A stretch of DNA of 22,599 nucleotides. Origin: Clostridia bacterium. Lineage in GTDB: Bacteria; CBDUZB01; JAGLHV01. Shown piece after piece: positions 9,199 through 16,503 of the stretch. Below the pieces are notes generated by a model. It worked only from the letters and a program-made list of their open reading frames with translations. It was not told the origin of the DNA and searched no databases. The DNA is taken from positions 1-22,599 of the forward strand of contig JAUVLC010000033.1 of assembly GCA_030595925.1 (NCBI GenBank), given 5' to 3'. Within the stretch, counting starts at the first letter, position 1, and the number at the start of each line of letters is the position of its first letter. The position numbers and the translations under genes are program-made.

Positions 9199-10683
9199 TT
9201 ACAAATTCATTTGCTGTAATTTATTAATTAATTTAAAGGCTTCCTGTAGATTTTTTTCACCCAATAGTTTTTTTACTTCATTTAACATATCCAGTGCCTG
9301 TTGATTTCGTTTTTCAACTGCTTTCGGAACTAAAAAATTCACTGTTTCTTCAATTATATTCATTATCCCCTGCAAATTTTTAGCACTCTTAATTTTTTGT
9401 TTAAAAATTTTTGCAACTTGAAAGTCATTCTTTCTTGTTTCCGGTTTTTTTTCAGGCAACCCTGTTTCAGTAAAAACTAAAAGATCTTTAAGCAATTCTT
9501 TTGCCATAACAAGTGTTATTTCTCCACCCTTCAATGTCAACTGGGAAATCGCAATTAACCTGTTTAAAGCCCCTTCCAATTCCCTTACACTATTAGAAAT
9601 ATTTTGTGCCAGAAAAAAAACAACTTCATCGGAAAGTATAATTTTATTTTCTTTTAAGCTAAGTTTCTTTTTTAAAATAGCCACTCTTGTTTCTAAATCC
9701 GGCGGCTGAATATCTGTTATTATTCCTCCCGATAATCTCGTTTTTAACCGTTCTTCAATGTTTTTAAACTCTCCGGGAGGACGATCACTGGTAACTATAA
9801 TTTGTTTATTAGATTGAGATAAAGCATTAAAAGTGTGAAAAAATTCTTCTTGCGCCCTTTCTTTTCCAATTAAAAATTGAATATCATCTATTAAAAAGAT
9901 ATCGTTTTCCCTGTATATTTCATGTAATTCATCTACAGTGTTATTTTTTATCGCATTAACGATATCTTTAACAAAGCGTTCTGCATTAATGTAAAAAACT
10001 TTCAGCGATGGATTTTTTTCAATTAAATAATTACCTATAGCATTCACTAAATGCGTTTTTCCTAATCCCGTATGGCTGTAAATAAACAAGGGATTATATT
10101 TACCTCCGGGAAATTTAGCTACTGCCACCGCTACTGCGTAAGTAAAACTATTTCCACTCCCTATTATAAAATCATCAAAAACGAATTTTTTTATTAAAGG
10201 AAATCCTTCCCCCCCCGAAGAGATATTCTCATCCATTTTATCGTCGATAAATTCCGGCACTGAAACGTATCGATAATAAAGAACTTTTTCAATATCTTTT
10301 TTCCGGCTTATAAAAGGCAAGATAGAATAATCCGTTATTTTTTTCAAATTTTCAATAACTTCATCACTTACGGGATCCAACATGCTTACGGCAAGAACAT
10401 TGTTTGATTTGGCAATTGGGACTACAAAAAATTTTTTTGCTATATTAGCCGGGATTTGTTTTATAACATCATTTTCTATTTTATGTTTTGCTAAGTCAAA
10501 ATAAACACAGTTATATTTTTTTTCCAAAAAATCCACCAAAATGTCTTCTAAAAGATAATCATTATTTATCAAACACGCTATATCCGTTCCTCCCTGTCGA
10601 TTACTTTCTTTCCGTGCTCTTTGAAAAGATTCCTTGGAAATAATCTTTTCATTTTGAAGAATATCACTTAATCTTTCAGCCAT
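9199..10683 (-). CDS. GspE/MshE N-terminal domain fused to a DnaA-type AAA+ ATPase
   Basis: A 494-aa fusion. Residues 1 to about 138 match the N-terminal domain of GspE/PilB/MshE secretion ATPases: two helical repeats (ERLSDILQNEKIISKESF; GTDIACLINNDYLLEDILV), then YFDL ... IPANIAKKFFVVPIA and AVSMLDPVSDEVIENL. Residues about 165-400 are a DnaA/Hda-type AAA+ core: FVFDDFIIGSGNSFTYA, Walker A SHTGLGKTH (203-211), Walker B FLIDDIQF (263-270), sensor 1 IVTSD, box VII EERLKTRLSGG with Arg312 and Arg316, and sensor 2 SVRELEGALNRL. DnaA domain IV, with its origin-binding helix-turn-helix, is absent; the tail from 410 is helical, charged and unlike DnaA. It is therefore not the replication initiator but a regulatory ATPase. 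Binding of c-di-GMP by the N-domain is doubtful because key glycines are replaced. Confidence 0.88.
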   Translation of the reverse strand: MAERLSDILQNEKIISKESFQRARKESNRQGGTDIACLINNDYLLEDILVDFLEKKYNCVYFDLAKHKIENDVIKQIPANIAKKFFVVPIAKSNNVLAVSMLDPVSDEVIENLKKITDYSILPFISRKKDIEKVLYYRYVSVPEFIDDKMDENISSGGEGFPLIKKFVFDDFIIGSGNSFTYAVAVAVAKFPGGKYNPLFIYSHTGLGKTHLVNAIGNYLIEKNPSLKVFYINAERFVKDIVNAIKNNTVDELHEIYRENDIFLIDDIQFLIGKERAQEEFFHTFNALSQSNKQIIVTSDRPPGEFKNIEERLKTRLSGGIITDIQPPDLETRVAILKKKLSLKENKIILSDEVVFFLAQNISNSVRELEGALNRLIAISQLTLKGGEITLVMAKELLKDLLVFTETGLPEKKPETRKNDFQVAKIFKQKIKSAKNLQGIMNIIEETVNFLVPKAVEKRNQQALDMLNEVKKLLGEKNLQEAFKLINKLQQMNL

Positions 10684-10711
10684 AAAACACCTACCCTTTT
10701 ATTTCTTTATA

Positions 10712-10740
10712 ATCATAATAATACCTGAGTTTTATTTGAA
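10712..10740 (-). promoter_or_regulatory. Possible internal promoter before the DnaA-like fusion gene
   Basis: Minus-strand TTCAAA (10740-10735) and TATGAT (10717-10712) with 17-nt spacing, in the 99-nt gap after the DUF4388-roadblock gene, the largest gap inside the module. The -35 match is poor, so an internal start site is only a possibility. Confidence 0.3.
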
Positions 10741-10782
10741 TTATTTTTTATTAACATACCCATATATTTTAAGTTTAAAAAA

Positions 10783-11478
10783 TTATTTTATCTGTTTAGC
10801 TATTTCCTCAACGACCTTATTTAAAGAAAAAATTAGAGACCCCAACCTGGCCAAAGGTGATGATAAAGAAACAAGAAATAATTTGCTATTAACATTAACA
10901 AAGGAAACAAATCCCTTTTCATCATTTACAAACATTTGAATAATCGACGGTCTTTTTATTTGCTTGTAATCTTTATAAAATTTCAAAAAAAGTTTAGGCA
11001 CAGATAAAAGATTCTCTTCTTTCAACTTATCATTTACTGCCTGAAAAACTATTTTCCCTTCGAAATCCACAATTACTGCCCCTAATACTTGATTGTCCTC
11101 TGTGACTAATTCTTTTAAAATTATTTCCATCTTTTCTTTCACCGGCAATTTTTTTTCTTTTTCGTTAACTTTTTGTTCATCAATTCTTTTTATCCCTTCC
11201 ATAAAAAGTTTCTGGATACTTGTCTTTATTGTTTCCTGTCCTGTATATTCACCTTTACTAAATTCAAATTCCCCTTTTTCCCACCGTAACATCTCAAAAA
11301 TAACTTCCTGCCCGATTAAACTTCCTAAAGTAGCATGAACCACTTTCCCATGCTTAAAATATAGTTTTCCTATTCCATTGTTATTTTTTACTTGCAAATA
11401 ACCTGTTTTTCCTGCCATTTCTAAAATTTGAATTGTATCAGTCAAATTAACATCTTCCAGAGAACCTCGTAAACTCAT
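10783..11478 (-). CDS. DUF4388-roadblock/LC7-like protein
   Basis: A 231-aa two-part adaptor. Residues 1 to about 100 are a clear DUF4388 domain: GSLEDVNLTDTIQILEMAGK, TGYLQV, KLYFKHGKVVHATLGSLIGQ, LRWEKGEFEF. After a charged linker, residues about 115-231 look like a roadblock/LC7 fold: VLGAVIVDFEGKIVFQAV, then two helices and FVSFVNVNSKLFLVSL. Roadblock proteins such as MglB pair with Ras-like GTPases, and an MglA-like gene lies 50 nt upstream, so this is a candidate partner or effector of that GTPase. The ATG has a strong GGGGGAG ribosome binding site. The roadblock assignment is from pattern only and less certain than the DUF4388 part. Confidence 0.78.
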   Translation of the reverse strand: MSLRGSLEDVNLTDTIQILEMAGKTGYLQVKNNNGIGKLYFKHGKVVHATLGSLIGQEVIFEMLRWEKGEFEFSKGEYTGQETIKTSIQKLFMEGIKRIDEQKVNEKEKKLPVKEKMEIILKELVTEDNQVLGAVIVDFEGKIVFQAVNDKLKEENLLSVPKLFLKFYKDYKQIKRPSIIQMFVNDEKGFVSFVNVNSKLFLVSLSSPLARLGSLIFSLNKVVEEIAKQIK

Positions 11479-11528
11479 TTTTACTCCCCCACATTTACTA
11501 AATTAAATTTTTCTATATTATTACACAT

Positions 11529-12113
11529 TTAATTCAATTCAAACTTTTCAATAACAGACTTACAAATTACTTTTATTGTAGCAAAAACCCCCACTCCTTT
11601 AATCGCAATCGCTTCAAAAGAAGGCTTTTTATGAAGATTTACCATCTCTTCCAAATGGAAAACCGAATGTATATCAGACAAATCCCGCTTATTATATTGC
11701 ACAACACAAGGCAAGGTATCAAACTCCAAATTATATTCCTTTAATCTAAGTAAAAGTTCCTTATAGCTATTTATATTCTCATTCAATCTATCTTTCTGTG
11801 AATCAACAATAAAAACCACTCCATCCGCACCTTTTAAAATTAGCTTACGACTCGCTTCATAATATTCCTGTCCGGGAACTGTATAAAGATGAACTCGAGT
11901 AGTAAACCCTTTTATTTCCCCTAACTCCAAAGGAAGAAAGTCAAAAAATAAAGTGCGTTCCTTATCCGTCATTAATGAAATCATTTTTCCTTTATAGGAA
12001 GGCGATATTGATTGGTAAATATATTCCAGATTCGTGGTCTTCCCACCTAACCCAGGACCATAATATACAATTTTAAAATTAATCTCCCGTAAGGCATAAT
12101 TAAGGGATGCCAT
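11529..12113 (-). CDS. MglA-like small Ras-family GTPase
   Basis: A 194-aa GTPase close to Myxococcus MglA, which sets cell polarity and drives gliding and type IV pilus motility. Seen: P-loop GPGLGGKTT (19-27); MTDKERTLFFDFLP, with the conserved Arg53 that acts as an intrinsic arginine finger in MglA; switch region TVPGQEYYEASRKLILKGAD with Gln82; and the guanine-specificity motif NKRD (141-144). All catalytic positions known for MglA are retained, so an active GTPase is expected. Its ATG overlaps the stop codon of the upstream roadblock gene (TAATG), implying translational coupling and a matched GTPase/roadblock pair like MglA/MglB. The target machine is not in the window. Confidence 0.93.
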   Translation of the reverse strand: MASLNYALREINFKIVYYGPGLGGKTTNLEYIYQSISPSYKGKMISLMTDKERTLFFDFLPLELGEIKGFTTRVHLYTVPGQEYYEASRKLILKGADGVVFIVDSQKDRLNENINSYKELLLRLKEYNLEFDTLPCVVQYNKRDLSDIHSVFHLEEMVNLHKKPSFEAIAIKGVGVFATIKVICKSVIEKFELN

Positions 12114-12676
12114 TATTTTTCCTTCGTTTCTGTTTTTGTCTGCTCAATCAGGGCAGAATCCGAATCAGAAAAAATGGTATCTATTAAATTAGTAGCATAT
12201 TCTTTAAAATTCAACAATTCCAATTTCACCCTTTCTTCCTCTCTTTTCCCCCCTTTAATTAAGGATCCCGTCACTTTTTGAGATACTTCTTTTGCATAAA
12301 ACCTAACTTTTCCCACATTATTAAGATTTTCAAAAACCACCACCATCATCGCAATAGAACCTAACAAGGAAATATGCACATGCCTTTTTTCTCCCTGCTG
12401 AAGAAGAATACTAAATTCTCTCTCCCCTAAAAGAGAGGCAACCTCTTTTGTCGCCGCAAAAGACCCTGCAACCAATGCCGCCAAAGCAGTAGTATTAATA
12501 AAAGAAACATCTCCTCTACTGGTTATTAACTGCCCGTCTTTGGTAATCAAAATTATACTTATAGCCGTTGTTTTAATTATGAAGTCATCTAAATACTTAT
12601 TAATTTCTTCTATTTGAGATGAAAAAGTAATACTTTTATAGTCTCCCATCCTTCCATTATCTCCTTTTGTTATCAT
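12113..12676 (-). CDS. Roadblock/LC7-domain protein (MglB-like)
   Basis: A 187-aa protein. Residues about 20-140 match roadblock/LC7: an amphipathic helix (QIEEINKYLDDFI), strand ISIILITKDGQLITSRGD, helix TTALAALVAGSFAATKEVA, strand pair FSILLQQGEKRHVHISLLGS and MMVVVFE. In Myxococcus the roadblock protein MglB is the GTPase-activating partner of MglA; here the gene overlaps the MglA-like gene by one base, which supports the same relation. The C-terminal 45 residues are charged and probably flexible. A second in-frame ATG at 12649, preceded by AGGAG, could be the true start. It follows the AAA ATPase gene by 8 nt. Confidence 0.85.
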   Translation of the reverse strand: MITKGDNGRMGDYKSITFSSQIEEINKYLDDFIIKTTAISIILITKDGQLITSRGDVSFINTTALAALVAGSFAATKEVASLLGEREFSILLQQGEKRHVHISLLGSIAMMVVVFENLNNVGKVRFYAKEVSQKVTGSLIKGGKREEERVKLELLNFKEYATNLIDTIFSDSDSALIEQTKTETKEK

Positions 12677-12684
12677 AAAATAAA

Positions 12685-13521
12685 CTACTCTTTTCGATTT
12701 TCAATGTTTAATATTATTTTTTCCAAAACATTTTTCGCTAAATCCAATTCTATGGATTTTTTGCCTAAAAGAAAAGCTTTCAAAAATATAGCATCACATA
12801 AAACATTTATCCAAAAAGGAAAAGATATTTTATTTTTTTTATCTAACCATCCAAAAATTTTTTCTTTTATTTTTTCAGAAAAAAATTCCTTTTCGCCGCC
12901 ATATAATTCAAGTCTTTGATCAATATATCCTTTCACATCCGCTAAACCGAACGATCCCAGATGAAATTGCTTTGTTACCTCTTTTAATTTTTCATTTTTT
13001 TCTATCCACTCATTAATTAAGGATGAACCTAATAAAATAAAACTAACAATACTCCTTCCATCTTCGTCTTTTAACTCTGTCAACCGAAGCAGATTAACTA
13101 TTGCCTCTTCCCCTGCAAGATTATCACTATTATCAATTAAAAAAATTGTTTTTTCTTTTTCTTTATTATATTCCTGCTCTATAAAATCAATAACACTTTT
13201 TATTTCTTCCCCGGAAATATTAACCTGCCTTATTACTCTTTTCAGAAAAGAATCAAAATCAATCTGCTTTTTTGTAATAACTAAAAAAATAACCTTATAT
13301 TCTCTTTCTTGTTTTAACAAACTATCCAAAAGTTTTATTCCTAAAGTACTTTTCCCCGCATTCCTGTCTCCTGTAATTGTTAACAAGGAAACTTTTAATT
13401 CTTTTATTGTTTTTAAAACCTCTTTTTCTATTTTACCATTTCTATCACTCGGATAATAAGTAGTTAAATCCAAAGCGTTTTTAAAAGGCAATTCTCTAAA
13501 CCCAAAAAAGTCTTTATACAT
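12685..13521 (-). CDS. ExeA/GspA-like AAA ATPase with altered Walker B
   Basis: A 278-aa P-loop ATPase. Its N-terminus MYKDFFGFRELPFKNALDL is the ExeA/GspA signature; those proteins help secretins assemble through the cell wall, and related ATPases serve transposition and signalling. Walker A is GDRNAGKST (51-59). Walker B reads IFLIDNSDN (127-135): the metal-binding Asp130 is kept, but the following catalytic Glu, normally DE, is Asn131, so hydrolysis may be weak or absent. LLGSSL matches the sensor 1 region. No transmembrane segment or peptidoglycan-binding domain follows, unlike full-length ExeA. It is the first gene of the module, behind a promoter ending about 150 nt upstream, with a GAGGGG ribosome binding site. 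Confidence 0.85.
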   Translation of the reverse strand: MYKDFFGFRELPFKNALDLTTYYPSDRNGKIEKEVLKTIKELKVSLLTITGDRNAGKSTLGIKLLDSLLKQEREYKVIFLVITKKQIDFDSFLKRVIRQVNISGEEIKSVIDFIEQEYNKEKEKTIFLIDNSDNLAGEEAIVNLLRLTELKDEDGRSIVSFILLGSSLINEWIEKNEKLKEVTKQFHLGSFGLADVKGYIDQRLELYGGEKEFFSEKIKEKIFGWLDKKNKISFPFWINVLCDAIFLKAFLLGKKSIELDLAKNVLEKIILNIENRKE

Positions 13522-13576
13522 AACCCCTCATTATTACCTACCAATACATTCAAGCAAATAGTTCTTTAATTTGCTT

Positions 13577-13599
13577 AAAATAACATTTTTTGTTATTTT
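13577..13599 (-). repeat. Perfect inverted repeat in the leader of the signalling module
   Basis: Nine-base arms (13577-13585 and 13591-13599, AAAATAACA and its complement) flank a 5-base loop. It lies between the promoter and the first gene of the module. It is too AT-rich for a strong terminator and has no clean T-run after it; a protein-binding operator or a weak mRNA stem are the likelier roles. Confidence 0.5.
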
Positions 13600-13668
13600 T
13601 AATTTACAATTTACGGTTTGTCCATCGAAGTTTTTTATCTCAGGTAGATTTTTTTATCAGTGATAGTT

Positions 13669-13697
13669 ACTATAATACATAAATTTAAAAAAGTCAA
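13669..13697 (-). promoter_or_regulatory. Sigma-70-type promoter of the signalling module
   Basis: Minus-strand TTGACT (13697-13692), 17-nt spacer and TATAGT (13674-13669): each box is one base off consensus, with ideal spacing. It begins 28 nt after the cinA stop codon and points at the ExeA-like gene at 13521, predicting a leader of about 140 nt. It is the best promoter match I found in the window. Confidence 0.72.
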
Positions 13698-13724
13698 GTT
13701 TTTTCAATTCGCTTTATTTTAATA

Positions 13725-14987
13725 CTAATTCCTATTTAACATCAATTCTTTTCTTAATAAATTCAGTGCAGCGTTTTTTACCTGTTCTTTAATTTTTTCA
13801 CGTTTTCCCACAAATCTGTATTCTTCACATATTTCCCTGCTATTTGAAGCCAAAGATACATAAACTAACCCTATAGGTTTTATCAAAGACCCTCCGCCCG
13901 GTCCGGCAATACCCGTAGTAGCCAGACCAATATCCGTCTGGGCAAGACGCTTTATTCCCTGAGCCATGGATAACGCTACTTCCTTGCTCACCGAACCGAA
14001 TTTATTCAAAACTTCTTCTTTTACCCCTAATAAATTAATTTTTACTTCATTACTGTAGGCAATTACCCCTTGTTTAAAATAAACAGAACTTCCTGCAATA
14101 TCAGTTACCTTATGAGCAATCAATCCTCCGCTACAGGACTCGGCAACAGCTAAAGTTAGTTTTTGTTTATTTAAGAGTTGCCCCGCTACGCTTTCTAATG
14201 TTTCCTGTTTTTCACCATAAATATTATCTTTCAGACACTGATAAATTTCCGATTTAACCTTGAGCAAGATTTCATCTATCAGTATTTCGTCTTCTCCCTG
14301 AGCGGAAATTTCTATATCTACCAAAGATGTATACGCTTGTAAACCAAAATTTAACTTCCCTAATTTTTTTTCCATCTGTACTAAATTCCTAATTTTTTCT
14401 GCAACTACTGACTCTGTCAATCCATAAGTATGAAAAATAATAGCTTTTCTGATTTTGTGTTCATATTTTGCCTTCAAAAAAGGTAAAATATGCTTTTTCA
14501 TCATTGGCTGCATTTCCGAAGGGGGGCCGGGTAACATAATAACTATGGACTTAAAATCCTTTTCCTTTAACTGAATAATCATTCCGGGAGCTGTCCCTGT
14601 CAAATTAGGAATTATTTTTGCCCCTTCAATAATGTAAGCCTGTTTTTCATTTTCCTGCGGCATTTTCAAATTTCTTTTAGCAAAATGTGCCGCGATATTA
14701 TGCATAATTTCTTTATTAAATACCAACTTTAAATTCATTACTTTAGCCATTATGTCCCGGGTTAAATCATCAAAAGTCGGGCCCAGACCGCCGGTAATAA
14801 TAATAATTTGTGACCTTTTAAGGGCTTTTTTAAAAAACTCCTCTAATATTCTTTCTTTATCCTCTAAATTACTGATTAAATTCACTTCTATCCCTATATC
14901 CGCTAATTCCTTACTAATATAGGCACTATTAGTATCCACATATCCTCTTAAAAGTTCTGTCCCAATACAAATTATTTCGGTATACAT
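13725..14987 (-). CDS. cinA: CinA-family protein (NMN deamidase / ADP-ribose pyrophosphatase type)
   Basis: A 420-aa protein of normal length. Residues 1 to about 170 are the MoaB/MogA-like domain, with CIGTELLRGYVDTNS, TGGLGPTFDDLTRD and LPGPPSEMQPM; in characterised CinA proteins this domain hydrolyses ADP-ribose. Residues about 260-415 are the PncC amidase domain that deamidates nicotinamide mononucleotide, with AESCSGGLIAHKVTDIAGS holding the catalytic Ser, and ATTGIAGPGGG. Both domains look intact, so pyridine-nucleotide salvage is the expected role; the competence link implied by the name is species-dependent. It starts 17 nt after thiC with AAGGA upstream, so the two are probably co-transcribed. 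Confidence 0.95.
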   Translation of the reverse strand: MYTEIICIGTELLRGYVDTNSAYISKELADIGIEVNLISNLEDKERILEEFFKKALKRSQIIIITGGLGPTFDDLTRDIMAKVMNLKLVFNKEIMHNIAAHFAKRNLKMPQENEKQAYIIEGAKIIPNLTGTAPGMIIQLKEKDFKSIVIMLPGPPSEMQPMMKKHILPFLKAKYEHKIRKAIIFHTYGLTESVVAEKIRNLVQMEKKLGKLNFGLQAYTSLVDIEISAQGEDEILIDEILLKVKSEIYQCLKDNIYGEKQETLESVAGQLLNKQKLTLAVAESCSGGLIAHKVTDIAGSSVYFKQGVIAYSNEVKINLLGVKEEVLNKFGSVSKEVALSMAQGIKRLAQTDIGLATTGIAGPGGGSLIKPIGLVYVSLASNSREICEEYRFVGKREKIKEQVKNAALNLLRKELMLNRN

Positions 14988-15004
14988 AATTTATATGTTC
15001 CTTC

Positions 15005-16324
15005 TTATTGCAACTTTAAAACACAAAATTCCCCACACATAGTACATGCTTTTTCTTTCTCTTTTTTTCTTTTGTTAAGGGAAGATTCAACCATAAATTT
15101 TTTTCTAAATGTATCCGGATTAATAGATAACTTTTCCTGTGCTTTCCAGTCCAATGCCCTGCGTGCTTTTGCCATCTTAATATCCCAGTCAAGACTATTT
15201 TTTACTCCTTTTACAATATCAGCGGCATGGGCGGCAATGCGTGAAGCAATCACCCCCTCTTCCACATCTTTTACCTGCGGTAAAGACAAATGCTCCGATG
15301 GCGTAACATAACATAAAAAATCCGCCCCGTGAGAAGCAGCAATTGCCCCCCCAATAGCTGAAGTAATATGATCATATCCAGGGGCAATATCGGTAACCAA
15401 AGGCCCTAAAACATAAAAAGGCGTTTCCTGGCATAAATTTTTTTCCAACAGAATACTGGCTTCTATCTGATTTAAGGGAACATGTCCGGGCCCTTCAATT
15501 ATTACCTGAACATTTTTTTCCCGGGCTCTTCCGGCCAAATCTCCTAAAATAGAAAGTTCCGCAACTTGCGCAGCATCAAAAGAATCCATTAAACAACCCG
15601 GGCGTAAACCATCTCCCAAACTTAAAGTAATATCATAGGTTCGTGCAATTTCCAGAATTTGATTAAACTTTTCGTAAAGAGGATTTTCACATTTATTAAA
15701 AAGAATCCAATTAGCTAAAAAAGTTCCCCCTCTGCTTACCATTCCCATTAACCTTTTATTTTTTTCTAAAATATTTAATACGCTTTGGGTCACTCCGCAA
15801 TGTAAAGTCATAAAATCAACACCCTCTTTTGCCTGTTCTTCAATAACATTAAACATATCTTCTGCTTTCATATCTTTAATGCCTTGTCCTTTTTCCATAC
15901 TTCTTCGTGCTGCCTGATAAATGGGAACTGTACCCAAAGGCACCGGAGACTTTTTTAAAATCATTTTTCTTATTTCTTTTAAATTCCTCCCTGTAGAAAG
16001 ATCCATTACCGTATCCGCTCCCATTTTTACGGCAACCCGTAACTTTTCTTTCTCATCACCTAAATTCCCGGAATCAGAGGAAGTACCAATGTTGGCGTTA
16101 ACCTTTGTTCTCAAACCCTTACCTATCCCCACCGGTTGAAATTTTTTCTTTCCGTATTTACCTAATTTTGACAAAGATGTCTTTCTCAATTTATTCTGAA
16201 GAATGACTATCCTCCCCCTGGCAATACCTTCACGAATATATTCCGGTGATAAATTTTCATAAGATGCAACTATTTTCATTTCCGGCGTAATTTTTTTCTC
16301 TCTGGCAGACTTTAACTGTATCAT
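15005..16324 (-). CDS. thiC: Phosphomethylpyrimidine synthase ThiC (short form)
   Basis: Radical-SAM enzyme that turns aminoimidazole ribotide into the pyrimidine phosphate of thiamine. At 439 aa it is the short form seen in many anaerobes and archaea. Family marks: [84 protein letters not shown] and [15 protein letters not shown]. The C-terminal cluster motif is CTMCGEFC (Cys427, Cys430, Cys434), that is CX2CX3C rather than the CX2CX4C described for well-studied ThiC. The paralogue BzaF (hydroxybenzimidazole synthase) has the same fold and cannot be excluded. A GAGGAG lies 11 nt before the ATG. No TPP riboswitch is visible in the 179 nt upstream, and no other thiamine gene is nearby. Confidence 0.92.
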   Translation of the reverse strand: MIQLKSAREKKITPEMKIVASYENLSPEYIREGIARGRIVILQNKLRKTSLSKLGKYGKKKFQPVGIGKGLRTKVNANIGTSSDSGNLGDEKEKLRVAVKMGADTVMDLSTGRNLKEIRKMILKKSPVPLGTVPIYQAARRSMEKGQGIKDMKAEDMFNVIEEQAKEGVDFMTLHCGVTQSVLNILEKNKRLMGMVSRGGTFLANWILFNKCENPLYEKFNQILEIARTYDITLSLGDGLRPGCLMDSFDAAQVAELSILGDLAGRAREKNVQVIIEGPGHVPLNQIEASILLEKNLCQETPFYVLGPLVTDIAPGYDHITSAIGGAIAASHGADFLCYVTPSEHLSLPQVKDVEEGVIASRIAAHAADIVKGVKNSLDWDIKMAKARRALDWKAQEKLSINPDTFRKKFMVESSLNKRKKEKEKACTMCGEFCVLKLQ

Positions 16325-16503
16325 TTTATTTTTTTCTCCTCATTTGTAATTAAACTATTTAGATTTCTACAAAATAAAAAAAAAATCCTTGTCCAACTAT
16401 ATCAAACAATCCAAAACACATTGATTTAACCAAACTCCTCTGTCAATCATGGTATGTTTTAATCTATTTTACAGCACTCTCAATAAATCATCTATAAAAA
16501 TAC

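Noticed and set aside
9199-10683. Calling this gene dnaA, with an origin of replication nearby
   Set aside because: Domain IV with its helix-turn-helix is missing, there is no dnaN or gyrB neighbour, and I saw no cluster of DnaA boxes.
16325-16503. TPP riboswitch or strong promoter before thiC
   Set aside because: No conserved TPP-box sequence is seen. A perfect TTGACA exists on the minus strand, but no -10 box lies at suitable spacing.
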